NCBI GenBank assembly: GCA_919901895.1
Contig: CAKKQI010000398.1
Span: forward strand, 1-7,960
Direction: 5' to 3'
Origin: Candidatus Brocadiaceae bacterium
GTDB taxonomy: Bacteria > Planctomycetota > MHYJ01 > JACQXL01 > CAKKQI01
Length of the DNA stretch: 7,960 nt
Shown here: piece after piece, positions 1-7,766 of the stretch
Layout: every line of letters starts with the position of its first letter
Position numbering within the stretch: position 1 is the first letter of the stretch
Translations under genes and position numbers: made by a program
The notes under the pieces: generated by a model
Databases searched by the model: none
What the model saw: the letters and a program-made list of their open reading frames with translations, nothing else
What the model was told of the DNA's origin: nothing

Positions 1-186
1 AATCACCCCGCGGACCACCTCGCCTTGTTTAAGGGTGCTGCTGGGGATGATTTTTTTTACCGAACCGATGACGATACTACCGACGTGTCCGTAACGGCGC
101 CGGCTACCGCCCAGGACCTGGATACAGCCGACTATTTTCGCTCCGGTATTATCCGCGACCGTTAACTTGGTTCGCATCATTATCAT
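1..186 (-). CDS. rplN: 50S ribosomal protein L14, N-terminal half (cut by window edge)
   Basis: L14 sits at the interface of the large ribosomal subunit and contacts 16S rRNA. The 62 visible codons begin MIMMRTKLTVADNTGAK and continue with VLGGSRRRYGHVG and a KQGEVVRGV segment. These are the conserved first half of L14, which is usually about 122 residues; the rest lies beyond position 1. The ATG at 184-186 is chosen because the reading matches the family's MIQM-type start and a Shine-Dalgarno GGAG lies at 194-197, 7 nt upstream. The annotated end of rpsQ overlaps this start by 38 nt, which is odd for this gene pair and is discussed at the rpsQ poly-A run. It is co-transcribed with rpsQ. Confidence 0.95.
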   Translation of the reverse strand, partial: MIMMRTKLTVADNTGAKIVGCIQVLGGSRRRYGHVGSIVIGSVKKIIPSSTLKQGEVVRGVI

Positions 187-448
187 AAGAGTGCTCCGTA
201 CTTTTTTTGAGGATCCGGACTAAACGCCAGCGTTTGGTTTTACTCCAGGGCCGCGTTTCCATAATTTCTACTTCGTCTCCGGTTTTACCTTCATTTTTTT
301 CGTCATGAACTTTATAAACTATTCGTTGTCTGATAAATTTGCCGAAGACCGGATGCTGTTTGCGTTTTTCCGAGGCAACGGTAACGGTTTTATCCATCAG
401 GTCTTTTATGACAATCCCGGTTTTGGTTTTTACTTTATGGCCTTTCAT
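149..448 (-). CDS. rpsQ: 30S ribosomal protein S17
   Basis: S17 is a primary 16S rRNA-binding protein needed early in small-subunit assembly. The 99-residue reading shows GIVIKDLMDKTVTV, the HPVFGKFI block, a YKVHDE block, GDEVEI and the RPWSKTKRWRLVRIL block, all typical of S17. The ATG at 446-448 follows a GAGG at 454-457 with 5 nt between. The body ends at about residue 84, the usual family length. The last 14 or so residues (STEHSYDNDANQVNGRG region) are an unusual hydrophilic tail encoded by the ribosome-binding site and first codons of rplN. A -1 shift, or one extra A in the A7 run at 202-208, would instead end the protein at a TGA (183-185) overlapping the rplN ATG. rpsQ is the first gene here: no rpmC (L29), its usual upstream partner, is present. 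Confidence 0.95.
   Translation of the reverse strand: MKGHKVKTKTGIVIKDLMDKTVTVASEKRKQHPVFGKFIRQRIVYKVHDEKNEGKTGDEVEIMETRPWSKTKRWRLVRILKKSTEHSYDNDANQVNGRG
183..208 (-). other. A7 run and alternative rpsQ end (frameshift or sequencing error)
   Basis: On the coding strand rpsQ reads CTC AAA AAA AGT with seven consecutive A (202-208). Read in the -1 frame after this run, it continues AAG TAC GGA GCA CTC TTA TGA. The TGA at 183-185 then forms an ATGA overlap with the rplN start at 184-186. That end gives a compact C-terminus of about normal S17 length and a standard translational-coupling junction. The zero frame instead runs 38 nt into rplN. Either a missing A in the assembly or real slippage could explain it; the sequence alone does not decide. 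Confidence 0.4.
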
Positions 449-493
449 CGGTACCTCAATAATATGGTTATACTAAATTATGCAAAAAATGTG

Positions 494-521
494 ATTATAA
501 CAAAAACAAATAAAATGTCCA
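494..521 (-). promoter_or_regulatory. Predicted sigma-70 promoter of rpsQ-rplN
   Basis: On the minus strand the -35 box is TGGACA (516-521, 5 of 6 matches) and the -10 box is TATAAT (494-499, 6 of 6), with a 16-bp spacer. Transcription should start near 487, leaving a leader of about 39 nt before the rpsQ ATG. It supports rpsQ being the first gene of its transcription unit. The -35 box abuts the foot of the AT-rich hairpin at 521-561. Confidence 0.65.
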
Positions 522-561
522 TATTTTTAGTAAAAAATTTTATATTTTTTGCTAAAAATAT
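521..561. repeat. AT-rich 18-bp inverted repeat between guaA and rpsQ
   Basis: The arms at 521-538 and 544-561 pair over 18 positions with a single G-T wobble, closed by a 5-nt loop (539-543). The stem is almost all A and T, so it is weak for its length. It follows the guaA hairpin directly and may be a second part of the terminator, or a protein-binding palindrome next to the rpsQ -35 box. Confidence 0.5.
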
Positions 562-564
562 CCA

Positions 565-588
565 AATGACATTTTTCCGCGAAAAATG

Positions 589-593
<5 letters not shown>
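565..593 (-). terminator. Hairpin at the guaA stop codon, probable terminator
   Basis: The arms AATGACATTTTTC (565-577) and GAAAAATGTCATT (581-593) are perfectly complementary over 13 bp with a CGC loop. On the minus strand the guaA TGA stop (589-591) lies inside the first arm, so the ribosome must melt the stem to finish translation. T-rich sequence follows the hairpin on that strand (ATTTTT within 552-560). The stem is nearly symmetrical and could act on either strand. Confidence 0.55.
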
Positions 594-2168
<1,575 letters not shown>

Positions 2169-2181
<13 letters not shown>

Positions 2182-2921
2182 AAATTGAATCCTGATTTCT
2201 CGTCGTAGGTTAAAAAATGACCGGTTTGTTCCGACCAGAGCCCCAGGGTAAAAAGTAACTTATTCTGGTCCGGAGATGTTTTAATAATTTTCCGGCCGGC
2301 GTGATGAATATGTCCGCAGATAATCACGTCGTATCCTTTATCAAAATAAGACCGGACGGTTTTTAAGACGATGGCTCGTGTCTGTTCCGGTTTTTGGGCG
2401 ACTAATTTAGCGCTTAACCGGCGCAATCCGGAGCCGATGCCGTAGCCAGCCGTGCGGGGCAGGGACTGATAGGCGGATTGAACCAGTCTGGTCCTGGCCA
2501 GCCGGCGGTAAGAAGTATAGCCGGTATCGTTGGTGCAAAGCAAATCACCGTGCGTCAGCCAGACTTTTTGGTCGCCGAGTTTTATGATAGCGTTATCACC
2601 CAGTACGTTTACGCCGGTTGCTTGGGAAAATTCCCGTCCGATCTGAAAATCGCGGTTCCCGTGGATAAAATTTATGGTTAATTCTTCCCGGGTTAATTTT
2701 TTTAATTGCTTGAGTACTTCAGAATGGTCGGGTAAATCAATATGTTTCGGCCCGATCCAGAAATCAAACAGGTCGCCCAGGATATATAAAACGGTTTCTT
2801 TATTTTTCGGCAGTGAGGCCAGAAAATCCAGGAATTTTTTGGTTCGGCCCGGATTTTTAGGGTTCAGATGCACATCCGCCAGAAAAATATAATGTTTAAA
2901 AATCTTGTCCGTTTGGTTCAT
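2169..2921 (-). CDS. lpxH: UDP-2,3-diacylglucosamine diphosphatase (LpxH family)
   Basis: Hydrolyses UDP-2,3-diacylglucosamine to lipid X and UMP, the fourth step of lipid A synthesis, peripherally at the inner membrane. This is a calcineurin-like metallophosphoesterase of 250 residues with the full set of metal-ligand motifs: ADVHL (Asp16, His18), GDLFDFW (Asp50), GNRDF (Asn89), THGD (His124) and GHIHHAGR (His204, His206). The LpxH-specific [17 protein letters not shown] block after the fourth motif separates it from generic phosphoesterases. The ATG at 2919-2921 gives a start close to the first motif, but no strong Shine-Dalgarno precedes it. It lies 60 nt after accC and overlaps guaA by 13 nt, so probably the middle gene of that operon. 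It implies an outer membrane with LPS. Confidence 0.9.
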
Positions 2922-2981
2922 TATAATGACTGTTCTGTGCTAAGACTATATTTTATCTGTACTTATCGGCGTTAACTGGTG

Positions 2982-4325
2982 CTATCTTATCACATAATTT
3001 TCTACAAAGGTCGTATCAATCTGGCCTTCCACAAAGCGTGAATGTCCGAAAATGGCCAGGTGCAGCGGGATGGTGGTTTTAATTCCTTCAATGACGAATT
3101 CTTCCAGGGCGCGCTTCATTGCTTTGATTGATTTATCACGCGTGTCGCGATAAACGATTAATTTGGCTATGAGCGAGTCGTAATAAGGGCTGATTTCATA
3201 TCCTTGATAAAGATGGGAATCAACCCGGACGCCCGGGCCGCCCGGCTGGTAATATTTTGTAATCTTCCCGGTGCTGGGGCGAAAGCCGTCCGTCGGGTCT
3301 TCCGCATTAATCCGGCATTCCATCGCATGGCCGTTAAGAGTTACCCGTTCCTGCGGAATATCCAGTTTTTCGCCGGCGGCTATCTGGATTTGCTTGCGGA
3401 CCAGGTCAATTCCGGTTACCATCTCGGTGACCGGGTGTTCCACCTGGATTCGTCCGTTCATTTCAATAAAATAAAAATTATCATTTTTATCAAGCAGGAA
3501 TTCCACGGTGCCGGCGTTATTATAATTGATGGCTCTGGCGATTTTTTTAGCCGCTGCGCCTATTTTTTCTCTCAAGTCCGGCGCCAGAACCGGCGAAGGA
3601 GATTCTTCAACTAATTTCTGGTGTCTCCGCTGGAGCGAGCAATCGCGTTCACCTAGATGAATCATATTTCCGTAATTATCAGCCAGGATTTGGAATTCAA
3701 TATGCCGGGAATTTTCGATATATTTTTCCATATAAATGTCGCTTTCCTTAAAAGCCGATTTGGCTTCTGATTGGACGACTAGGAAAGAGTTGATTAAACT
3801 CATATCGTTATGGGCGACGCGCATCCCGCGTCCGCCGCCGCCCCGGGCTGCTTTGAGGATTACCGGAAAACCAATCTGGTGAGCAATCCGCACCGCTTCA
3901 TTTTCATCTTTAAGCGGCGTATCGCTTCCGGGCAGAAGTGGTACTCCGCAACTTTTAGCCACGCTTCTGGTTTGGATTTTGTCGCTGACCGCTTTAGAGG
4001 CGGACGGTTTTGGACCGATGAAAATAATATTACACGATTCGCAGACTTCAGCGAAATGGACGTTTTCGGAAAGAAAGCCGTAGCCGGGGTGGATGGCTTC
4101 AACATCGGTGATTTCCGCCGCGCTGATGATTTTGGACATATCCAGGTAACTCTTAGCGGCCGGGGCCGGACCGATGCAGATTTTTTCCGTGGCATAGTTT
4201 AAATAAATGGCATCACGGTCCGCTTCGGAATAAACGGCGACGGTCTCGATGCCCATCTCGTTGCAGGCCCGGATAATCCGTAAGGCAATTTCACCGCGGT
4301 TGGCTACTAAAATACGTGAGAACAT
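2982..4325 (-). CDS. accC: Biotin carboxylase subunit of acetyl-CoA carboxylase
   Basis: Carboxylates biotin on the carrier protein using ATP and bicarbonate, the first half of malonyl-CoA formation for fatty acid synthesis. At 447 residues it is full length and aligns with E. coli AccC almost without gaps. Visible features are [12 protein letters not shown] at the N-terminus, [11 protein letters not shown] (78-88), the glycine-rich ATP loop [13 protein letters not shown] (158-170), His209, Glu275, Glu288, the catalytic block with Asn290, Arg292, Gln294 and Glu296, and Arg338 in CRINAEDP. Residue 291 is Gly where E. coli has Thr. The length excludes fused pyruvate or acyl-CoA carboxylases. 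accB, usually next to accC, is not in the window. No clear Shine-Dalgarno precedes the ATG (4323-4325); a strong promoter lies about 140 nt upstream. Confidence 0.95.
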   Translation of the reverse strand: MFSRILVANRGEIALRIIRACNEMGIETVAVYSEADRDAIYLNYATEKICIGPAPAAKSYLDMSKIISAAEITDVEAIHPGYGFLSENVHFAEVCESCNIIFIGPKPSASKAVSDKIQTRSVAKSCGVPLLPGSDTPLKDENEAVRIAHQIGFPVILKAARGGGGRGMRVAHNDMSLINSFLVVQSEAKSAFKESDIYMEKYIENSRHIEFQILADNYGNMIHLGERDCSLQRRHQKLVEESPSPVLAPDLREKIGAAAKKIARAINYNNAGTVEFLLDKNDNFYFIEMNGRIQVEHPVTEMVTGIDLVRKQIQIAAGEKLDIPQERVTLNGHAMECRINAEDPTDGFRPSTGKITKYYQPGGPGVRVDSHLYQGYEISPYYDSLIAKLIVYRDTRDKSIKAMKRALEEFVIEGIKTTIPLHLAIFGHSRFVEGQIDTTFVENYVIR

Positions 4326-4418
4326 ATAATTATTTTAAGGCGAAGGTCAACGAGGATAAACCTCCCGCCGAAGGACGGATGAGTCTCAGGCTGATATCGT
4401 ATCGGTATACTTCTTTGA

Positions 4419-4486
4419 AACATTATCTTGAATGAAATCTTAAAAAGTTTCCGATCTTAATGAAGATTATAAGATAAGATAATGTT
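4419..4486. repeat. Symmetric ATCTT/AAGAT array at the accC promoter
   Basis: An 11-bp perfect inverted repeat, AACATTATCTT (4419-4429) and AAGATAATGTT (4476-4486), encloses further copies. On the plus strand ATCTT occurs at 4425, 4437 and 4454, then AAGAT at 4463, 4471 and 4476: three in each orientation in about 55 nt. The right arm lies within the spacer between the accC -35 and -10 boxes, and the left arm lies in the transcribed leader. Operator half-sites or an RNA stem are both possible. Confidence 0.5.
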
Positions 4487-4494
4487 GTAGTCAA
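4466..4494 (-). promoter_or_regulatory. Predicted sigma-70 promoter of accC-lpxH-guaA
   Basis: On the minus strand the -35 box is TTGACT (4489-4494, 5 of 6) and the -10 box is TATAAT (4466-4471, 6 of 6), with an ideal 17-bp spacer (4472-4488). The start of transcription should be near 4459, about 130 nt before the accC ATG. This is one of the two best promoter matches in the window. Confidence 0.7.
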
Positions 4495-4566
4495 GAGAAA
4501 AGAGATTCCTGACGATAGGTAGACTCGCTTACTCTTCTTCTGGCGGAGCCTAACGAAGAGGCCCGG

Positions 4567-4583
4567 TGGTCAAGAAATCACTG
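4567..4583 (+). repeat. 17-nt dispersed direct repeat, copy 1
   Basis: TGGTCAAGAAATCACTG recurs at 7880-7896 with one difference (A to G at the eleventh base). Both copies lie in non-coding spacers in the same orientation, on either side of the thiol-relay and transposase genes. Sequence similarity does not extend clearly beyond the 17 nt. Confidence 0.5.
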
Positions 4584-4618
4584 GTTTGTTGAATAACTCA
4601 TTAGACTAATCGTTATAC

Positions 4619-6376
4619 TTATATCAACATAAGCAAAATCCCCAGACCGGCAAAAAATATAATCATTAACACCTTGCGCACAACCAGATTCTTCCGGGAA
4701 AATTCACTTAATTTCCGGGAACTAATCCCAAAATAGGCCAGGATGAATATTATTATCAACGGCACAATAAACATTAAATTATACAAAACTAGATAAAATA
4801 CCGCGTTTACTTTTAATTCCGGCTCCTTGAGCACAAATACGATAGTCGGCAGGTAAACCTGTCCGGTGCAAACTGCTTCAAACAGGGTCACCAGAAAACC
4901 GGTAACCAGCGCACCCAATATCAACCGCCCCGGTTTGACGTTCTTCCTGATAACCGTATGGATCCTCTGTTTTAACGAAAGCGGTAATTGAAGGATTATC
5001 CCCTGCCCCCGTTTGGTTCTCAAATAAACCACCAGATCATACAAACTCAATCCGGCCAGGATAAAAACCATCACCACCATCACATAAAGAATAATCCGGT
5101 TGAGCAGGTGATAACTTGAGAAGGCCTGAATGGTTTTAAAAATACCGATGCCTAAAAATAAATAAGTGGCGAAAACGGCTAAGGTATAAAATATGCCCAC
5201 CATGATAATTTCCCGTTTACCCCGGCCGACAAAGGTCAGAAAAGAGATAAAAAAAATAATCGTGGCAAAGGCACAGGGGTTTATCCCATCTAACAGTCCT
5301 GCTCCCATCAACGCCAGCGTGCTAAATGATTTAAAACGGTTTCTGATGCTTCCCTCTCCGTCTACCCCGTCCGTCACTAACTCAATTGAGACCGTTGTAA
5401 AATCAGTCCCGCCCCGGCTGGATAACACCTGTTCTATTGTGCCATCCAGTTTATTGATAATCTCTTTGGAACCGGCCAGGTATTGCGGGCCGGCAAAGAC
5501 CAGGACAGACGAATTTCCTTTGACATGGTATTTCTTTTCCAGTTGCATCAGGAACTCGTAGTTCTTTAAGTCCGCAAGGTCAAATCTCCTGAGCCAGATT
5601 TTAGCGCCGTATTTTTGCTCAATGGCTGGAAAGAGTTTTTTCTCTATCTCATAACACCCGCCGCAACCGAACGAGTAAAAATAAAGCACCGGCAAGGCCT
5701 TTTTGTCAGGCGGTATCCCCGGGCCGACTAATAAACCGTCTAATTTTTTTAAGACCTCATCCGGTCCGATAAAAGACTCATCACCTATAAACATTTCCAC
5801 ATCAGAATACCGGCGCACCTGGTATTCCTTTTCAAATTGGCTAAAGAGACGGTAAGAATCAAGATGGCTGGTCAGATGATCCTGGATTGTGATGGTCGGA
5901 TGTTTATTCTGGACTTCCTGCAGTTTCTGCCGGATGAGTTCATAATCAACCGCTGTCTTGGTCCGGAAGAACACTATCTCGGAAGCGCCCAGTCCGAATC
6001 CCTTGCCTTTAATCTTGCCGGTCACGTTAAAGCGGGCAATCGGTTTGGTCTGGTTATTAATATGCAGGTAGGCAAAAATCGTGAAGCGGGCGTTCAGGGT
6101 CTGGTCCGGTTGTAATTTAAGTAAGACCGTTCCGCCGTCTTTCAAATCTTTCTTGGTTATCTCTGCATTAAGACATTCGCAGGAGGGCCGCACCTGGGTG
6201 ATTTCCCCAATGCCTTCCGGTATTTTAACCGTTACCGGCTGTTGATAAAGTTTACCAATCTCCACCTCGCCGGCATTCCATTCGGCTGGGTTAAGTTGAA
6301 TAGTCGGTTGGGCGATTAGAAGACGCGGAAAAAATATTAGAAGACTTATGAGCGGATATTGTATTATTTTATTCAT
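4619..6376 (-). CDS. Membrane thiol-relay protein: DUF1573, tandem thioredoxin-like, CcdA/DsbD-type domain
   Basis: Predicted to pass electrons across the inner membrane to periplasmic thiols. From the ATG at 6374-6376 (585 residues): a signal peptide (MNKIIQYPLISLLIFF, ending near LLIAQ); a DUF1573 domain (about 25-120) with a Cys66-x-Cys68 pair; a thioredoxin-like module lacking cysteines (about 130-218); a second module (about 229-320) with Cys238-Gly-Gly-Cys241; then six hydrophobic segments (about 354-383, 389-413, 426-452, 483-516, 524-550, 565-585). The first segment carries GLLDGINPCAFA (Cys368) and the fourth FEAVCTGQVYLP (Cys503), the paired cysteines of CcdA/DsbD membrane domains. 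Known DsbD has its thioredoxin domain after the membrane part; here it comes before. A TTG 36 nt upstream (6410-6412) and an ATG at 6395-6397 are open in frame, but the promoter overlaps them, so they are disfavoured. Specific partner unknown. Confidence 0.85.
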   Translation of the reverse strand: MNKIIQYPLISLLIFFPRLLIAQPTIQLNPAEWNAGEVEIGKLYQQPVTVKIPEGIGEITQVRPSCECLNAEITKKDLKDGGTVLLKLQPDQTLNARFTIFAYLHINNQTKPIARFNVTGKIKGKGFGLGASEIVFFRTKTAVDYELIRQKLQEVQNKHPTITIQDHLTSHLDSYRLFSQFEKEYQVRRYSDVEMFIGDESFIGPDEVLKKLDGLLVGPGIPPDKKALPVLYFYSFGCGGCYEIEKKLFPAIEQKYGAKIWLRRFDLADLKNYEFLMQLEKKYHVKGNSSVLVFAGPQYLAGSKEIINKLDGTIEQVLSSRGGTDFTTVSIELVTDGVDGEGSIRNRFKSFSTLALMGAGLLDGINPCAFATIIFFISFLTFVGRGKREIIMVGIFYTLAVFATYLFLGIGIFKTIQAFSSYHLLNRIILYVMVVMVFILAGLSLYDLVVYLRTKRGQGIILQLPLSLKQRIHTVIRKNVKPGRLILGALVTGFLVTLFEAVCTGQVYLPTIVFVLKEPELKVNAVFYLVLYNLMFIVPLIIIFILAYFGISSRKLSEFSRKNLVVRKVLMIIFFAGLGILLMLI

Positions 6377-6383
6377 TAATGCT

Positions 6384-6412
6384 ATTATATAATCCATTTT
6401 TGTAAAATTCAA
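6384..6412 (-). promoter_or_regulatory. Predicted promoter giving a leaderless thiol-relay mRNA
   Basis: On the minus strand the boxes are TTGAAT (6407-6412, 4 of 6) and TATAAT (6384-6389, 6 of 6), separated by 17 bp. The expected start, about 7 nt after the -10 box, falls at 6376-6377, which is the A of the chosen ATG or the base before it. No Shine-Dalgarno is present before that ATG. The -10 box is part of the perfect palindrome ATTATATAAT (6384-6393). Confidence 0.55.
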
Positions 6413-6479
6413 TTAAATTAATGCCGGCCTTAATGCTCAATGGTCGTTAGAATGTTATTAAAATAACTCTGGAGGGTTT

Positions 6480-7709
6480 ATGATTAAACAAGTTTTAATT
6501 TCGGTAATCTATCTGATGGATTATTGGCTTGGTCGGATTTTTTATGCCGGCTGTTTGTTACTGGGAAAATTTTCAAAATATGTCGCTTCTGTAAAACAAG
6601 CCATCTTCTTTAAAGAAACCAATCTTTTAGAAATTTATCACCTGAGGGATGAAGTCCGAAGGCTTAAATTTGCGAATACGGTGATGCGACAGGAATTGAA
6701 CCGGGTTAAAACTAAACGTCCTTGCCTCTGTAAGAAGTTGCGAATAATTTATTTTAAACTGCGGTTTAGTGTTTCCTTGCGCAAGGCTAGAGAATATTTA
6801 CCCATCTCCAAAGCATCCGTTATCAATTATCTTAACCAACTCCAGGGCGGCATTTCCAATCTGGTATCTCGCCGGCGTGGCTATTATACTTCCCCTCATC
6901 GGACACCGGTCCGGATTGCTTCTTTAATCTGGGAAATCCATCGGGATAACCCATACTGGGGCCGCTGGAAGATTGCTTTGGCAATCTGGAAAATCGGCGT
7001 CTATGTTTCTCCGTCCACCGTTCGGAATATCTTAAACTCGCCTAAACCGGATTACCGAAGCCACCATAAAAAAGAAAAGCCGGTTAAAGCCAGGGCGATT
7101 AACGGCCAATATCCCAATCACATCTGGAGTATTGACCTGACTACAGTTTATGTCTGGTTTAAACCATTATATATTTTAGCCGTTCTGGACCATTATTCAA
7201 GAAAGGTAACGGTTCTGACGACCACCTTCAATCCCACCGCCGAGTGGGTGATAAAAAAATTAAAAGAAACGATTCTACTATGCGACAAGCCCCGATATTA
7301 TCGGGGCAAGCCGAAACATTTAATCAGCGACTACGGGACACAGTTTACCGCGGGTGATTTCAAGGAATTCGTAAAAGAAACTGGGATCCATCACCGTTAT
7401 GCAAAGATTAGTAAAGCCAACGGAAACAGTAAGGTGGAACGATTTTTTCTTTCGTTAAAATACGAATTCTTAAATCTTTTCCTGTTTTTCTCCCAGGCAA
7501 AAGTGGACCGGTTGTTAAAAGAATATCTGGTTTATTATAACGAACATCGGCCGCATGAGGCATTAGACGGCCAGACTCCGGAGGAGGTTTATTTGCGTAA
7601 GCCGAGAGACAAACCAACGAAAGACGCCAAAATCATAAAAGGTAAAATTGAAAAAATGACTTTGGGTGAGGGCTTGCTGAATTACTACCGCTTAAAGGAC
7701 GCGGCTTAA
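6480..7709 (+). CDS. Integrase-core (DDE) transposase
   Basis: A 409-residue rve-type DNA transposase. The order is: a hydrophobic N-terminus (about 5-30), a coiled-coil-like stretch LRDEVRRLKFANTVMRQEL (55-73), a first helix-turn-helix (about 97-120, SLRKAREYLPISKASVINYL), a second one (about 157-186, YWGRWKIALAIWKIGVYVSP), and the catalytic core. Asp219 (SIDLT), Asp284 (ISDYGTQF) and Glu320 (KVERFF) give the D,D(35)E spacing of the IS3/IS481/retroviral integrase group. RPHEALDGQTPEEV (357-370) is the usual C-terminal motif. The ATG follows GGAGGG at 6471-6476, only 3 nt before the start codon. A palindromic element encodes extra residues at about 270-276. The frame is intact. I could not assign an IS family, and terminal inverted repeats are not convincing. 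Confidence 0.88.
   Translation: MIKQVLISVIYLMDYWLGRIFYAGCLLLGKFSKYVASVKQAIFFKETNLLEIYHLRDEVRRLKFANTVMRQELNRVKTKRPCLCKKLRIIYFKLRFSVSLRKAREYLPISKASVINYLNQLQGGISNLVSRRRGYYTSPHRTPVRIASLIWEIHRDNPYWGRWKIALAIWKIGVYVSPSTVRNILNSPKPDYRSHHKKEKPVKARAINGQYPNHIWSIDLTTVYVWFKPLYILAVLDHYSRKVTVLTTTFNPTAEWVIKKLKETILLCDKPRYYRGKPKHLISDYGTQFTAGDFKEFVKETGIHHRYAKISKANGNSKVERFFLSLKYEFLNLFLFFSQAKVDRLLKEYLVYYNEHRPHEALDGQTPEEVYLRKPRDKPTKDAKIIKGKIEKMTLGEGLLNYYRLKDAA
7286..7312. repeat. In-frame palindromic element inside the transposase, with 6-bp direct repeats
   Basis: GCCCCGATATTATCGGGGC (7289-7307) is a perfect palindrome with 9-bp arms about a single central T. CAAGCC occurs at 7286-7291 and again at 7307-7312, exactly 21 nt apart, like a target duplication around an insertion. 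Removing 21 nt leaves CDKPKHLISD, a normal approach to the second catalytic Asp, so the added residues are KPRYYRG. The CCCCGAT/ATCGGGG core is shared with the element in guaA. Confidence 0.65.
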
Positions 7710-7724
7710 TTTTTAAGAAAAATT
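7708..7724 (+). terminator. Weak AT-only hairpin at the transposase stop
   Basis: AATTTTT (7708-7714) and AAAAATT (7718-7724) pair over 7 bp with an AAG loop, beginning inside the TAA stop (7707-7709). The stem has no G-C pairs and no following T-run until TATTTTTCT at 7732-7740, so it is at best a weak terminator. Confidence 0.3.
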
Positions 7725-7766
7725 GTCATCCTATTTTTCTGCGGTAGCAGTATTGCCTGAAATGAC
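7725..7766. repeat. Possible stem after the transposase
   Basis: GTCAT (7725-7729) and ATGAC (7762-7766) frame an inner hairpin CTGC ggta GCAG (7739-7750). The structure is short, and could be part of the element end or of the terminator. Confidence 0.3.

Larger units (their letters stand above)
4326..4618. other. 293-nt spacer upstream of accC
   Basis: No gene is recognised here. On the minus strand it holds, in order, a short palindrome (ATTAG a CTAAT, about 4600-4610), one copy of a 17-nt dispersed repeat, a possible hairpin at 4532-4560 (CTCTTC/GAAGAG with inner GGC/GCC), the accC promoter, an ATCTT/AAGAT array, and the accC leader. The leader (about 4326-4459) can form GAGG/CCTC (4352-4364, loop of 5). 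No T-run follows the 4532-4560 hairpin, so it is not called a terminator of the upstream gene. Confidence 0.6.

Noticed and set aside
2920..2925. TATAAT on the minus strand at the lpxH start
   Set aside because: It overlaps the ATG itself and would start transcription inside the gene, and no matching -35 box is found at the right distance.
3222..3243. GC-rich palindromic sequence around GCCCGGGC in accC
   Set aside because: It encodes the conserved [10 protein letters not shown] block of biotin carboxylase, so it is explained by coding constraint and is not an inserted element.
3204..4202. Several open frames antisense to or out of frame with accC
   Set aside because: They shadow a well-conserved gene and contain no recognisable domain or ribosome-binding site.
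4371..4420. Hammerhead-ribozyme-like words (GGATGAGTCTC and later GAAAC) on the plus strand
   Set aside because: The first box is not CTGATGAG, and the sequence between the boxes does not close a stem II next to GAAAC, so the core cannot form.
4532..4560. Hairpin as an intrinsic terminator of the thiol-relay gene
   Set aside because: The stem is interrupted and no T-run follows on the minus strand.
6377..6412. Longer thiol-relay reading starting at TTG (6412) or ATG (6397)
   Set aside because: The -35 and -10 boxes of a good promoter lie within this stretch, and the ATG at 6376 begins a clean signal peptide.
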